Below, piece after piece: positions 1-7,366 of a stretch of DNA of 31,054 bases. Positions within the stretch are counted from its first letter, which is position 1, and every line of letters begins with the position of its first letter. The stretch lies in assembly GCA_964528095.1 (NCBI GenBank), contig CAZGSG010000024.1:1-31054 (forward strand), in the 5' to 3' direction. The position numbers and the translations under genes were made by a program. This DNA is from CAZGSG01 sp964528095 (GTDB lineage Bacteria > Bacteroidota > Bacteroidia > Chitinophagales > Chitinophagaceae). The notes under the pieces were generated by a model. That model ran no database searches. It was not told the DNA's origin and saw only the letters and a list, made by a program, of their open reading frames with translations.

Positions 1-71
1 GGGTTGTAAACGGAACCTTATAGGTTCAGGCGGAGACAATGGACGGGTTGTAAACAGAACCTTATAGGTTC
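1..71. repeat. Two tandem copies of a palindromic intergenic repeat at the window edge
   Basis: A 27-bp unit occurs at 1-27 and again at 45-71, a period of 44 bp, and the two copies differ at one position (12 versus 56). Each contains the inverted repeat GAACCT-TAT-AGGTTC (13-27 and 57-71). The second copy ends 5 bp before the paaY stop codon, so on the minus-strand transcript the hairpins lie directly after paaY. They may act as a terminator or mRNA 3' stabiliser, although no T-tract follows. The array may continue to the left outside the window. Confidence 0.75.
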
Positions 72-76
72 CACCA

Positions 77-664
77 TCACTGTTGCTTCCACGATCTGTA
101 GGATTTTTTAAGCGAGCTGGCTGATGCCGGTTTTTTTCTCAGCGGTTCACAAACCTGCAGCGTTTTATGCAATGTTGCCGGTAAAGACTGGTAGATCCCG
201 GTTCCCTTTGTTTTCCATGCCATCATCTGGTCTGTTACTTTTTTTATGATCTTACCAGGGTTGCCGACTACTACACTTCTTGCCGGAATTTTTTCTCCCT
301 CTTTAATAAAGGTCAGCGCCCCCACAATACTATTATCACCAAGACTCACCTCATCCATGATCACCGCATTCATTCCCACCAGGCAGTTTTTTCCAATTGT
401 TGCGCCATGAATAATAGCACCATGACCAATATGTGCACCTTTCTTAAGCAATACAGTTACACCGGGAAACATATGGATTGTACAGTTTTCCTGTACATTA
501 CAACCATCACTAATGATGATCTGCCCCCAGTCGCCTCTCAATGCAGCACCTGGGCCGATATAACAATCTTTTCCAATGATCACATTGCCGGTGACAGCAG
601 CCTGCGGATGAATAAAAGAAGACGGATGAATGACCGGTATAAAACTATTATATGAATAGATCAT
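77..664 (-). CDS. paaY: PaaY-like hexapeptide-repeat protein (gamma-carbonic-anhydrase fold thioesterase)
   Basis: This 195-residue protein is a left-handed beta-helix built of hexapeptide repeats. It carries the PaaY/gamma-carbonic-anhydrase signatures RGDWG (43-47), NCTIHMFPG (60-68) and HIGHGAIIHG (78-87). By family analogy His64, His81 and His86 should be the metal ligands. In characterised paa systems PaaY is a thioesterase that hydrolyses dead-end ring-hydroxylated CoA adducts and so frees CoA, working alongside PaaI. It is the last gene of the minus-strand paa operon, 39 bp after the membrane-protein gene. The ATG at 664 gives a family-typical N-terminus. The C-terminal tail (about 170-195) is basic and rich in Ser and Lys. 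The fold is certain. The PaaY role rests on motif similarity plus operon context; a generic gamma-carbonic anhydrase is the alternative. Confidence 0.85.
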   Translation of the reverse strand: MIYSYNSFIPVIHPSSFIHPQAAVTGNVIIGKDCYIGPGAALRGDWGQIIISDGCNVQENCTIHMFPGVTVLLKKGAHIGHGAIIHGATIGKNCLVGMNAVIMDEVSLGDNSIVGALTFIKEGEKIPARSVVVGNPGKIIKKVTDQMMAWKTKGTGIYQSLPATLHKTLQVCEPLRKKPASASSLKKSYRSWKQQ

Positions 665-703
665 TTCAGCTGAACATTTAAAAAAGAAAAATACAAATAT
701 ATG

Positions 704-1450
704 TTAGCCAGCATCTTTCAGTGATGTGTTTTTGATCCGTCGCCGCCGTGGATTAGAGATCCGGTTGATTATCAAAACTGTTCCGACTATAATACCTGCC
801 GCCCCGATAATAGCGAGTATAACCGCGGCAGCTTCGGCACCGTTGCAGGACAATGTACATACAAGAGCCGCGAGAAGATACATGAGCCCCACGGCGCCAA
901 TAATTGTGAGCATGATCAGCAATGCCTTATCCGCCGCTTCTTTCTTACGGGTGATCTTTGCCTTGATATAATTTTTTAATTGCTGGTTAAATTCTTTTTT
1001 CAAGATCCTTTTTTCCTGGCGCGTCAGAGAGTGCTTATCCCGGGTTTTTAACGATTGCAAAATTTCTTCAGCTGTGGGCCGCTTGTCCAGGCTGGAAAGG
1101 GCCGTTGTGCTGGCATAAGAACTACTGGTCTGACCAACCAGGAAGCCTGTGTTTACAATGGTCACAATAAGCAAAAAAGAACAGGCGCTTAACATAAAAT
1201 CGCAGCTTTTCCGAAATGCATATGACCTGTTTTGTCCCGTCCTGCCTGTTTTATTTGAAGGATATAAAAGCACGATCAGTAATAAAACCAGCGCAACAAT
1301 GGCACAAATTTCACCAGGAATATACAGGTTGAGTTCCTGAAGACCGTTGCCTGTTACCCAGGCCATCCATACCAATATTATTTTAATAACTGTAATACAG
1401 ATGCGAGCTGCCAGAGAATGGTGTTTCGCCCATGCAGATATTCTTTTCAT
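704..1450 (-). CDS. Membrane protein of unknown function
   Basis: I do not recognise this protein. From the ATG at 1450 it has 248 residues; the slightly longer frame to 1459 would begin at a TTG. About five hydrophobic segments are visible: two near the N-terminus (about 15-34 and 42-63), one around 86-106 and two close together near the C-terminus (about 175-197 and 205-230). Between the third and fourth lies a soluble stretch of about 65 residues, very rich in Lys, Arg and Glu and probably helical. The protein ends in a basic Asn-Pro-Arg-Arg-Arg-Arg cluster. It sits between the Gfo/Idh oxidoreductase (86 bp upstream) and paaY (39 bp downstream), all on the minus strand, so it is probably co-transcribed with the paa genes. 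Nothing in the sequence shows catalysis or transport. Confidence 0.7.
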   Translation of the reverse strand: MKRISAWAKHHSLAARICITVIKIILVWMAWVTGNGLQELNLYIPGEICAIVALVLLLIVLLYPSNKTGRTGQNRSYAFRKSCDFMLSACSFLLIVTIVNTGFLVGQTSSSYASTTALSSLDKRPTAEEILQSLKTRDKHSLTRQEKRILKKEFNQQLKNYIKAKITRKKEAADKALLIMLTIIGAVGLMYLLAALVCTLSCNGAEAAAVILAIIGAAGIIVGTVLIINRISNPRRRRIKNTSLKDAG

Positions 1451-1536
1451 AAGCGGCAATTGGTTAGTTGTAAAAATAGTGTCTTCTTAAAGATAGTTAT
1501 TTACATGGAAACAATACTTTCTCTATGTCCACCGCA

Positions 1537-2550
1537 TTAAATTGCAGTACTGTACATCATTTCAATCAATTGCTGCAATTGCGCGCCTTCAGTAGCAGTA
1601 CAGATATTTGTTTTTGTTCCTTCGCAGGCTTTGATGAATGTTTCAATGGATGATTGCTGAATATTTTTTTCGGGGAAAGAGGTATTGATAATCTCGGCTT
1701 CTCCATTTTTGTCCCTGTACAATTCAAATGGAGATAATAAAGCGCCAGCTTTACTGCCAAAGATCTCCATATTCGTGTCGCGGTCTGTCTTTGTGTTAAG
1801 CGCGAAAGCTGCCTGTAATGTGATTGAGCTCTTGTTCTGAAAATTGAGATGGGCAAAACAGGCATCTTCCACGGTAAATTTAGTATGGTCCCATTTTTCT
1901 CCGATGGCGGTACTTTCCTGTTTGCCAATCAGATCATAGGTGCTGGCCAATACATTTTTTACAGGAGGAAAACCCAATACATGTAATGCAAGATCGAGGA
2001 TATGTATGCCAATATCCATCAGGGCACCGCCGCCCTGTATGTCCTTATTGATAAAATTTCCCCAATGTGGTATGCCCCTTCTTCGTAAAAAACGAGCATT
2101 GATATGATAGATTGTGCCAAAAAAATCTTCAGCAATTCTTTGTTTGATTACAGCTGTTTCTGGCTTTTGACGGAAAGGAAAATTATAGGCAAGCAGGCGA
2201 TCTGCCTGTATCGACACCTCCGCCATATGCCTGGCATGTGCATAATTGGTAGCAGCAGGTTTTTCACAAAAAACATGACAACCAGCCCTCAATGCTTTTA
2301 TCACCACATCATAATGAAATGCATTGGGTGTACATACTACCACTATATCAGGTTTCGCTTCTTTTAATAATTGATCTGTAGTATCAAAAGCCAATGGCAC
2401 TGAATATTCTTTGGCTATTTCTTTTGCTCTTTTAATATCCCTGCTGCAAATAGCGGTCAGCTCTGTACCGGCTGCAGCAATGAAACCCGGAATATGCACT
2501 GTCTGCGCAATATGACCCGTACCGATGACGGCACATGTTAATTTACTCAT
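1537..2550 (-). CDS. Gfo/Idh/MocA family NAD(P)-dependent oxidoreductase
   Basis: The protein has 337 residues, a normal family length. An N-terminal Rossmann fold begins with VIGTGHIAQ (8-16). The family Glu-Lys-Pro motif is present as CEKPAA (about 94-99), with the lysine expected at the active site. The C-terminal alpha/beta domain has the typical GGGALMDIGIHILDL segment (about 173-187), whose Asp and His usually line the active site. Members oxidise or reduce sugars, inositols and related polyols, or act on other cyclic substrates such as biliverdin or trans-dihydrodiols. The gene starts 9 bp after the paaI stop codon, so it is almost certainly in the paa operon, where no sugar dehydrogenase is needed by the known pathway. 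A dihydrodiol-dehydrogenase-like role on a ring metabolite is possible but is inference only. The substrate cannot be read from the sequence. Confidence 0.85.
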   Translation of the reverse strand: MSKLTCAVIGTGHIAQTVHIPGFIAAAGTELTAICSRDIKRAKEIAKEYSVPLAFDTTDQLLKEAKPDIVVVCTPNAFHYDVVIKALRAGCHVFCEKPAATNYAHARHMAEVSIQADRLLAYNFPFRQKPETAVIKQRIAEDFFGTIYHINARFLRRRGIPHWGNFINKDIQGGGALMDIGIHILDLALHVLGFPPVKNVLASTYDLIGKQESTAIGEKWDHTKFTVEDACFAHLNFQNKSSITLQAAFALNTKTDRDTNMEIFGSKAGALLSPFELYRDKNGEAEIINTSFPEKNIQQSSIETFIKACEGTKTNICTATEGAQLQQLIEMMYSTAI

Positions 2551-2559
2551 TACCGGAAA

Positions 2560-3003
2560 CTAATTTATACCTGTATCAGTCAAAAGTGGTTTACCTGTTC
2601 TGAAACAAGTGCCTTTAAAAAGCGCTACGGTCTTACCATGCTGGTTGGTAATAGTGATATGATAGATGCCTGTCGACTTTCCATTATGCATTTCTTTTGC
2701 CTCTGCCATCAGTAAGTCTCCCACGTGTACGGGTTTGGTAAAACTGATAGAAGTATCAAGGGCCACCGAAAGATTATTCCGGTTATTACAGGCAAAAGCA
2801 AAAGCGCTATCGGCTAATGAAAAGGCAATACCTCCGTGAACAATACCAAAGCCATTGATCATTTCAGAACGCACGGTCATTTTTATCCTGCTATATCCCA
2901 TTTTTACTTCCAGCACTTCAATACCAAGCCACCTGGAAAACAGGTCGTTTTCTATCATATTTGCTACCACATTAATAGCCAACTGGTCTTTTTCATTTGA
3001 CAT
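2560..3003 (-). CDS. paaI: PaaI hotdog-fold phenylacetyl-CoA thioesterase
   Basis: This 147-residue single hotdog domain has the PaaI-type signature NGFGIVHGGIAFSLAD (50-65). His56-Gly-Gly and Asp65 match the catalytic helix of the family. PaaI hydrolyses CoA thioesters of phenylacetate and its ring-hydroxylated derivatives, preventing CoA from being trapped when the epoxidase pathway stalls. It lies 17 bp after paaG and 9 bp before the oxidoreductase gene, a tight operon arrangement. The C-terminal tail after the last strand is short (about 10 residues), as is usual for PaaI. Hotdog enzymes have overlapping substrate ranges, but the position directly after paaG makes PaaI the natural assignment. 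Confidence 0.92.
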   Translation of the reverse strand: MSNEKDQLAINVVANMIENDLFSRWLGIEVLEVKMGYSRIKMTVRSEMINGFGIVHGGIAFSLADSAFAFACNNRNNLSVALDTSISFTKPVHVGDLLMAEAKEMHNGKSTGIYHITITNQHGKTVALFKGTCFRTGKPLLTDTGIN

Positions 3004-3020
3004 GAGCGGTCATTATAAAT

Positions 3021-3794
3021 TTATTCACCTTTAAATGAAGGAGATCTTTTTTCCAAAAACGCATTGACACCTTCTTTATAATCAGCAGTGGCCGCAGCTC
3101 TTTGCTGGTAAAGATCTTCATCATGCAATTGTTCTTCAAATGAACTGGTGAATGAAATGGATAAAATCTGTTTGGTAAATGCCAATCCCTTTGTAGGCAT
3201 TTGTGCCAGCGTACCGGCTATCTTCAATGCAGCTTCAGAAAAATTATCTTCCGGTATGACTTTGTATATCATTCCCATTTTTTCCGCGTCCTCAGCAGTT
3301 ACTTTTTCGCCCAGCATCATCAGGGCAGATGCTTTTTGCCAGCCGATAAGTCTTGGAAGTATATAGGTACCGCCGGTATCAGGGATGAGGCCGATCTTTG
3401 AAAATGCCTGAATGAAAGAAGCGGTTCTGGCTGCTACAACAATATCGCAGCACAGGGCAAGATTAGCTCCAGCACCAGCGGCTACACCGTTAACAGCAGC
3501 TACTACCGGTTTTTCCAGTTTACGTATTCTTGTGACGATAGGGTTATAATGTTCACTTAGAATGCGTGCCATTCCCGGTCCGTCGGGATCAGCTACCTCT
3601 GCAAGATCCTGCCCGGCAGAAAATCCTTTACCTGCGCCGGTAATATAAACGGCCCTTATATCTTTACTCTTACAATCATCCAGTACCGATTGTAATAGCA
3701 GGGCCATTTCCCGGTTGAATGAATTTAGTCTGTCAGGGCGATTGAGTGTGATGATACCGATGGAGTCTTTTATTTCAAAAAGTATAGAAGGCAT
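3021..3794 (-). CDS. paaG: PaaG 1,2-epoxyphenylacetyl-CoA isomerase (crotonase superfamily)
   Basis: The protein is a 257-residue crotonase-fold enzyme. Visible motifs are GFSAGQDL (57-64), where the backbone oxyanion hole starts, the second oxyanion segment VAAGAGANLAL (104-114) and IPDTGG (137-142), with Asp139 at the position of the catalytic acid of PaaG. The C-terminus, which includes TADYKEGVNAFLEKRSP (about 236-252), is typical of the family. PaaG isomerises ring-1,2-epoxyphenylacetyl-CoA to the oxepin and also shifts double bonds later in beta-oxidation. Ordinary enoyl-CoA hydratases (PaaF) carry two catalytic Glu residues; here the second is replaced by Asp139, which favours PaaG. 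The gene follows paaD after a 161-bp spacer with a long inverted repeat and is followed by paaI. Confidence 0.92.
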   Translation of the reverse strand: MPSILFEIKDSIGIITLNRPDRLNSFNREMALLLQSVLDDCKSKDIRAVYITGAGKGFSAGQDLAEVADPDGPGMARILSEHYNPIVTRIRKLEKPVVAAVNGVAAGAGANLALCCDIVVAARTASFIQAFSKIGLIPDTGGTYILPRLIGWQKASALMMLGEKVTAEDAEKMGMIYKVIPEDNFSEAALKIAGTLAQMPTKGLAFTKQILSISFTSSFEEQLHDEDLYQQRAAATADYKEGVNAFLEKRSPSFKGE

Positions 3795-3813
3795 GCATGG
3801 GATTTATTGCAAG

Positions 3814-3959
3814 CTAAGAGTTTAATGAGAAAATGAGGGTAAAAGAATATAGATTTTATTATAGCGAACCTTGTCTGTTTATTTACACAGCATACTTTGT
3901 GAATATCGAATTAAAAAAACCTACACTCTTCTATCCTTATTTTCTCATTAAACCCTTAG
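3814..3959. repeat. Inverted repeat spanning the paaD stop codon and the paaD-paaG spacer
   Basis: The left arm at 3814-3841 and the right arm at 3931-3959 are imperfect reverse complements with about four mismatches over 29 positions. They share a perfect 15-bp core, read as GTTTAATGAGAAAAT on the left. The intervening 89 bp are AT-rich. The right arm covers the paaD stop codon (3956-3958) and the left arm ends 20 bp before the paaG start. The transcript could fold into a large hairpin between the two genes. Possible roles are partial termination, differential mRNA stability or a degenerate miniature mobile element; the sequence alone does not decide. Confidence 0.7.
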
Positions 3960-4459
3960 TGGCACTTGAAATAATCAAAAGGTTCCATACAATCATTGCA
4001 TTGATATAACGCTTTGCATGCAGTACTTCCAAACTCACTGATTCGCCTGGTATGCCAGGAACTGCAATGCGGGCATTGTACGGCTTCATCTGCCGCGAAT
4101 AATGTATCACTGCATACCTGTTGTTTAGGATTTGGCGGTGCAATACCGTACTCTTTTAATTTTCGTTTGCCGTCTTCGCTCATCCAGTCGGTGGTCCAGG
4201 CAGGAGATAAGACCTGCTTGACTGTGATCTTTTTATACCCATGTGCGAGCAGTTCCATTTTGATACCAATGCTGATCACATCCATCGCGGGACAGCCTGT
4301 ATAGGTTGGTGTAATCGTTACTTCAACTTCTTCGCCATCTGCATGTACGTCTCTTACAATGCCCAGGTCTATTATAGAAAGGACGGGCACTTCGGGATCC
4401 ATTACTTTTTCAAGTAGCGACCATATGGAAGAAGCTGTTTTATGCGCAACAGGTGTCAT
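3956..4459 (-). CDS. paaD: PaaD, MIP18/DUF59-family protein of the phenylacetyl-CoA epoxidase
   Basis: The 167-residue protein has an N-terminal MIP18 (DUF59) domain with the DPEVP motif (21-25), the DLGIVRDV segment (31-38) and the conserved Cys56 in TYTGCP. The PaaD-specific C-terminal zinc-ribbon-like region has Cys129-x2-Cys132, Cys148, Cys154-x2-Cys157 and Cys166. PaaD is needed for a functional epoxidase and is thought to help assemble iron-sulfur or di-iron centres, probably including the PaaE reductase cluster. Its ATG directly abuts the paaC stop codon (TAA then ATG), so the two are translationally linked. No paaE gene follows, although paaD and paaE are neighbours in many organisms. 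Confidence 0.93.
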   Translation of the reverse strand: MTPVAHKTASSIWSLLEKVMDPEVPVLSIIDLGIVRDVHADGEEVEVTITPTYTGCPAMDVISIGIKMELLAHGYKKITVKQVLSPAWTTDWMSEDGKRKLKEYGIAPPNPKQQVCSDTLFAADEAVQCPHCSSWHTRRISEFGSTACKALYQCNDCMEPFDYFKCH

Positions 4460-5239
4460 TTACCATTCAGCACCGGGATATGCCCGTTGCAGGTGTTGTA
4501 ATTCAACAAGAATTTCGGATAGATGTTCAGCATGTTTTCCTTCTTTTCCATTAATTGATCCTGGCGCATCACCAGGCTGGGCCAATGTAGCTTCAGCAAA
4601 TATTTCATTCACTTTCTGTTTCCATTGCTCATGCAACTGTGACGGATTAACACCTGTGCCGGCCGCGGCAGCTTGCAGTTCATACACTGCTGGTTCAAAA
4701 AGCTCGCCTGTATAGGGCCAAAGTGTATTTATTGCAGCCTGTACCCTGTCATGACTTTCCGTAGTGCCATCTCCAAGCCGAATGACCCATTCGCTACTCC
4801 ATCGAAGATGGTAGGTGACTTCTTTTAATGATTTGATGGCAATTGCAGCTATTTGTTCATCATTGCTATGTTGCAATTGCTGGTATAAGAGGTTTTGATA
4901 ATTGCTGAACAGGAATTGCCGCAGTATGGTAATCGCCCAATCACCCTTTGGTTGCTCTGCCAGCAGGCAATTCTTAAAATCACCAGCATTTCTCAGGTAA
5001 GCAAGTGTATCTTCTGTACTATCGCCCCCGATAAGCGTAGCCGCGTACTGATAAAAATTTCTTGCCTGCCCGATCAGGTCGAGTGAGATATTGGTGATCG
5101 CTATATCCTGTTCCAGTACAGGACCATGTCCACACCATTCACTATTGCGATGACCGAGGATCAGTGTGTTATCGGCAAGATGCAGCAAGTAATTGATCAA
5201 ATGATCTGTTGAACTATCAGTATGTTGCGACGATTTCAT
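4460..5239 (-). CDS. paaC: PaaC, structural subunit of phenylacetyl-CoA epoxidase
   Basis: This 259-residue, almost wholly helical ferritin-like protein belongs to the PaaC family. The N-terminus has the typical Leu-Ala-Asp-x-x-Leu-Ile-Leu-Gly-His-Arg pattern (about 21-31), and conserved stretches follow at DLIGQARNFYQYA (54-66) and EVTYHLRWSSEWVIRLGDGT (about 140-159). PaaC pairs with PaaA as a catalytically silent scaffold in the (PaaAC)2 complex. PaaA with PaaC activates oxygen and adds one oxygen atom across carbons 1 and 2 of the phenylacetyl-CoA ring. The gene lies 75 bp after paaB and directly abuts paaD. Confidence 0.93.
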   Translation of the reverse strand: MKSSQHTDSSTDHLINYLLHLADNTLILGHRNSEWCGHGPVLEQDIAITNISLDLIGQARNFYQYAATLIGGDSTEDTLAYLRNAGDFKNCLLAEQPKGDWAITILRQFLFSNYQNLLYQQLQHSNDEQIAAIAIKSLKEVTYHLRWSSEWVIRLGDGTTESHDRVQAAINTLWPYTGELFEPAVYELQAAAAGTGVNPSQLHEQWKQKVNEIFAEATLAQPGDAPGSINGKEGKHAEHLSEILVELQHLQRAYPGAEW

Positions 5240-5314
5240 TGTATAAAATTTCTTGCAGAAACGAAAAACCTGAGCACATGATTTACTCAGAAAGTACTTT
5301 TTCTTTTAAAAGGC

Positions 5315-5683
5315 TTACATATGATTCACTTCATCAGGCAGGTCATAAAAAGTGGGATGCCTGTATACTTTATCATTACTTGGTTCGTACATGCTTTCCG
5401 ATTCGTCGGGATTACTGGCATGGATATACTTCGATTCCACCACCCAGATGCTCACTCCTTCCATGCGCCGAGTATATACATCTCTCGCATTTTCGATGGC
5501 CATTTTGGCATCAGTAGCATGCAGGCTGCCTACATGTTTATGATCAAGACCCTGTTTACTGCGGATAAAAACTTCCCATAGCGGCCAGTCATTTTTTTTG
5601 CCAGTAGTTGTCTCAGGAATGGTGCCGCCGATCTTATCCTCGGGGATATCTCCATAATAAAATTTCTTGGGAAAAGTATTCAT
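5315..5683 (-). CDS. paaB: PaaB subunit of phenylacetyl-CoA epoxidase
   Basis: Taken from the ATG at 5683 the protein has 122 residues. The frame is open up to 5869, but the extra 62 codons look non-coding, and family members begin close to this methionine. The core Trp-Pro-Leu-Trp-Glu-Val-Phe-Ile-Arg and the following stretch GLDHKHVGSLHATDAKMAIENARD (as separate blocks GLDHKHVGSLHA and MAIENARDVYTRR) are characteristic of PaaB. PaaB is a small subunit without a metal site that bridges PaaAC heterodimers and is required for in vivo activity. The N-terminal extension before the conserved core is somewhat long for the family. The gene follows the aldehyde dehydrogenase after a 315-bp spacer, so it may have its own promoter. 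Confidence 0.9.
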   Translation of the reverse strand: MNTFPKKFYYGDIPEDKIGGTIPETTTGKKNDWPLWEVFIRSKQGLDHKHVGSLHATDAKMAIENARDVYTRRMEGVSIWVVESKYIHASNPDESESMYEPSNDKVYRHPTFYDLPDEVNHM

Positions 5684-5998
5684 ATGTGCTCGTTTCCGGT
5701 TTGTAGCGCAAAGGTCACCATTTTTTTTGGATTGGGTTTGGATTGCAGGATGAGTCAGGACGAATTTATCAGGAAGTACTTTGAGAGTGTCGCGGAAAAT
5801 ACCGGGCAACGAAATAAATACATGCATTTGTATTGAAAAACACTCAGTTATAAACCTGGTAGCGAACAATACTCATATAACAACCTAACCCAGTTGCTAG
5901 ATTAAACCGGGGGTGAATATAAACTCAAAACCGGAGTTCCTCAAGTGACACGGAGACTATTTTTGAATTTTTACTTTTGAATTTTTCATTCAACTAGC
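5684..5998. other. 315-bp non-coding spacer between the aldehyde dehydrogenase and paaB
   Basis: I see no gene here. It holds copy A of the 47-bp repeat described separately (5925-5971). Partly overlapping this copy is a short tandem repeat of TTTTGAATTTTT at 5961-5972 and 5975-5986 (period 14). The spacer separates the inserted amine-pathway genes from paaB and is the longest gap in the minus-strand operon, so a secondary promoter for paaBCD-G-I is plausible. I could not identify convincing Bacteroidota -33/-7 elements. Confidence 0.5.
5925..5971 (+). repeat. 47-bp intergenic repeat, copy A (inverse partner at 9389-9435)
   Basis: Read on the plus strand, 5925-5971 matches the reverse complement of 9389-9435 at 40 of 47 positions. 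The first 15 positions (TCAAAACCGGAGTTC) are identical. This copy lies 27 bp beyond the stop codon of the aldehyde dehydrogenase. The two copies are in opposite orientation and bracket the aldehyde dehydrogenase, hydrolase and alcohol dehydrogenase genes. Confidence 0.75.
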
Positions 5999-7366
5999 TT
6001 ACTCCGACCTCAAATGATACGCCTTCGGTTGCACAAATGCCCGGATGCCCTGGTAAGATAAAGTGGCTCCCAGTCCTGAGTGTTTGCGGCCAGACCAGGG
6101 TAGCGTAGCGCTTACGCGGTCGCAGCAATTCCAGTATACAGTACCGGTATTTATTTTTTTCATCAATGCTTCTGCCCGCTCCTGGCTGTGCGAGTAAATT
6201 GCAGCGGTGAGCCCATATTCAGTATCCTGCATTAATTGTAATGCTTCTTCATCATCCTTTACTTTTTGTATGCCGGTCACCGGGCCAAAGGACTCTTCTT
6301 TCATTACTTTCATCTCATGATGAACATTGATGAGTACCGTGGGTTCAATAAAATATCCTTTGCGGTTGATGCCCTGACCGCCGGCCAGGATCGTTGCACC
6401 TTTATCTTTTGCATCAATGATCTGGTCGATCAAAAATTCTTTCTGTTCTTTTCTACTTAAAGGACCGATTTCTGTGGATGGGTCCAGGGGATCGCCAATG
6501 ACCAGTTTAGCCGCCTGCTCTGTATATGATTTTACAAACTGGTCGTATATTTTTTCCTGTACATAGATCCTTTCAACAGCGCAGCAACTTTGCCCGTTAT
6601 TATAAACCACACCTTCAAGCGCTGCACCAGCTACTTTGTCTATATCTGCTATATCGTCCATTACATAGAGCGGATCCTTACCTCCGAGTTCAAGCTGGCA
6701 GGGTACCAGTTTAGCAGCTACTTTCTCTGCGATCATTTTGCCTGTGCGGTAACTGCCTGTAAAAAAATAACCGTTTAAAGGAAGATCGAGTAAGTGCGCT
6801 CCTATCTCTCCTTTACCAATAGCCAACTGAAAACAATCTTCGGGAATGCCTGCATCAATAAGCAGCTGCCGGATAGCCAGGCCGGTAAGCAGTGCATATT
6901 CAGAAGGTTTATAAAAAACAGCATTGCCACCAATAAGGGCGGGTATGATCACATTGATACCAACCAGGTATGGATAATTCCATGCAGAGATATTACCAAT
7001 GATGCCCAGCGGTTCGTATACGATCTTTTCTTTTGTAGCGCCCTCCGGCGTGATCCATTCTTCCGCCAGCCACCTGGGTGAATTATCAATAAAAAACTGA
7101 ACCCGGCCGCGTGCGCCATTCAATTCGTTATAGGATTGCTGCAATGGTTTTCCTACTTCGTTGGTAAGGGTTATGGCCAGTTCTTCCTTTCTTTCTTCCA
7201 GCAATGCATGGAATTTTTTAATACACTGGATACGTTTTTCCAAAGCAACAGTTGCCCAGGCGGGCTGTGCAGCCTGTAAAAGACTATATTTTTCCTCGAT
7301 GGTTTTCTTTGTATCGTCCGCTATTTCACGGATCAGCTCTTCGGTGGCAGGGTTGATGATTTTCAT
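5999..7366 (-). CDS. NAD(P)-dependent aldehyde dehydrogenase of the amine module
   Basis: The protein has 455 residues and is a compact member of the aldehyde dehydrogenase superfamily, near the succinate-semialdehyde dehydrogenase branch in general layout. Visible active-site elements are Asn130 in AWNYP, Lys153 in FYKPSE, the FFTGS motif (201-205), Glu226 in ELGGKDP and the catalytic Cys261 in NNGQSC. In context it should oxidise a gamma-glutamyl amino-aldehyde to the corresponding acid (gamma-glutamylglycine if the substrate is ethanolamine). Its ATG overlaps the hydrolase stop codon by 4 bp (ATGA), so the two are translationally coupled. A role as phenylacetaldehyde dehydrogenase feeding the paa pathway is the main alternative. 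It is not PaaZ, which is much longer and bifunctional. Confidence 0.9.
   Translation of the reverse strand: MKIINPATEELIREIADDTKKTIEEKYSLLQAAQPAWATVALEKRIQCIKKFHALLEERKEELAITLTNEVGKPLQQSYNELNGARGRVQFFIDNSPRWLAEEWITPEGATKEKIVYEPLGIIGNISAWNYPYLVGINVIIPALIGGNAVFYKPSEYALLTGLAIRQLLIDAGIPEDCFQLAIGKGEIGAHLLDLPLNGYFFTGSYRTGKMIAEKVAAKLVPCQLELGGKDPLYVMDDIADIDKVAGAALEGVVYNNGQSCCAVERIYVQEKIYDQFVKSYTEQAAKLVIGDPLDPSTEIGPLSRKEQKEFLIDQIIDAKDKGATILAGGQGINRKGYFIEPTVLINVHHEMKVMKEESFGPVTGIQKVKDDEEALQLMQDTEYGLTAAIYSHSQERAEALMKKINTGTVYWNCCDRVSATLPWSGRKHSGLGATLSYQGIRAFVQPKAYHLRSE

Noticed and set aside
1..71. Possible CRISPR array
   Set aside because: Only two units are visible, the spacer is 17 bp, each unit is itself a hairpin, and no cas gene is in the window.
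5684..5869. 62-codon N-terminal extension of PaaB
   Set aside because: The extra residues do not resemble PaaB, and the ATG at 5683 gives a protein close to the family length.
5999..7366. Aldehyde dehydrogenase as PaaZ
   Set aside because: PaaZ is a fusion of aldehyde dehydrogenase and hotdog-type hydratase of much greater length; this protein has 455 residues and no second domain.
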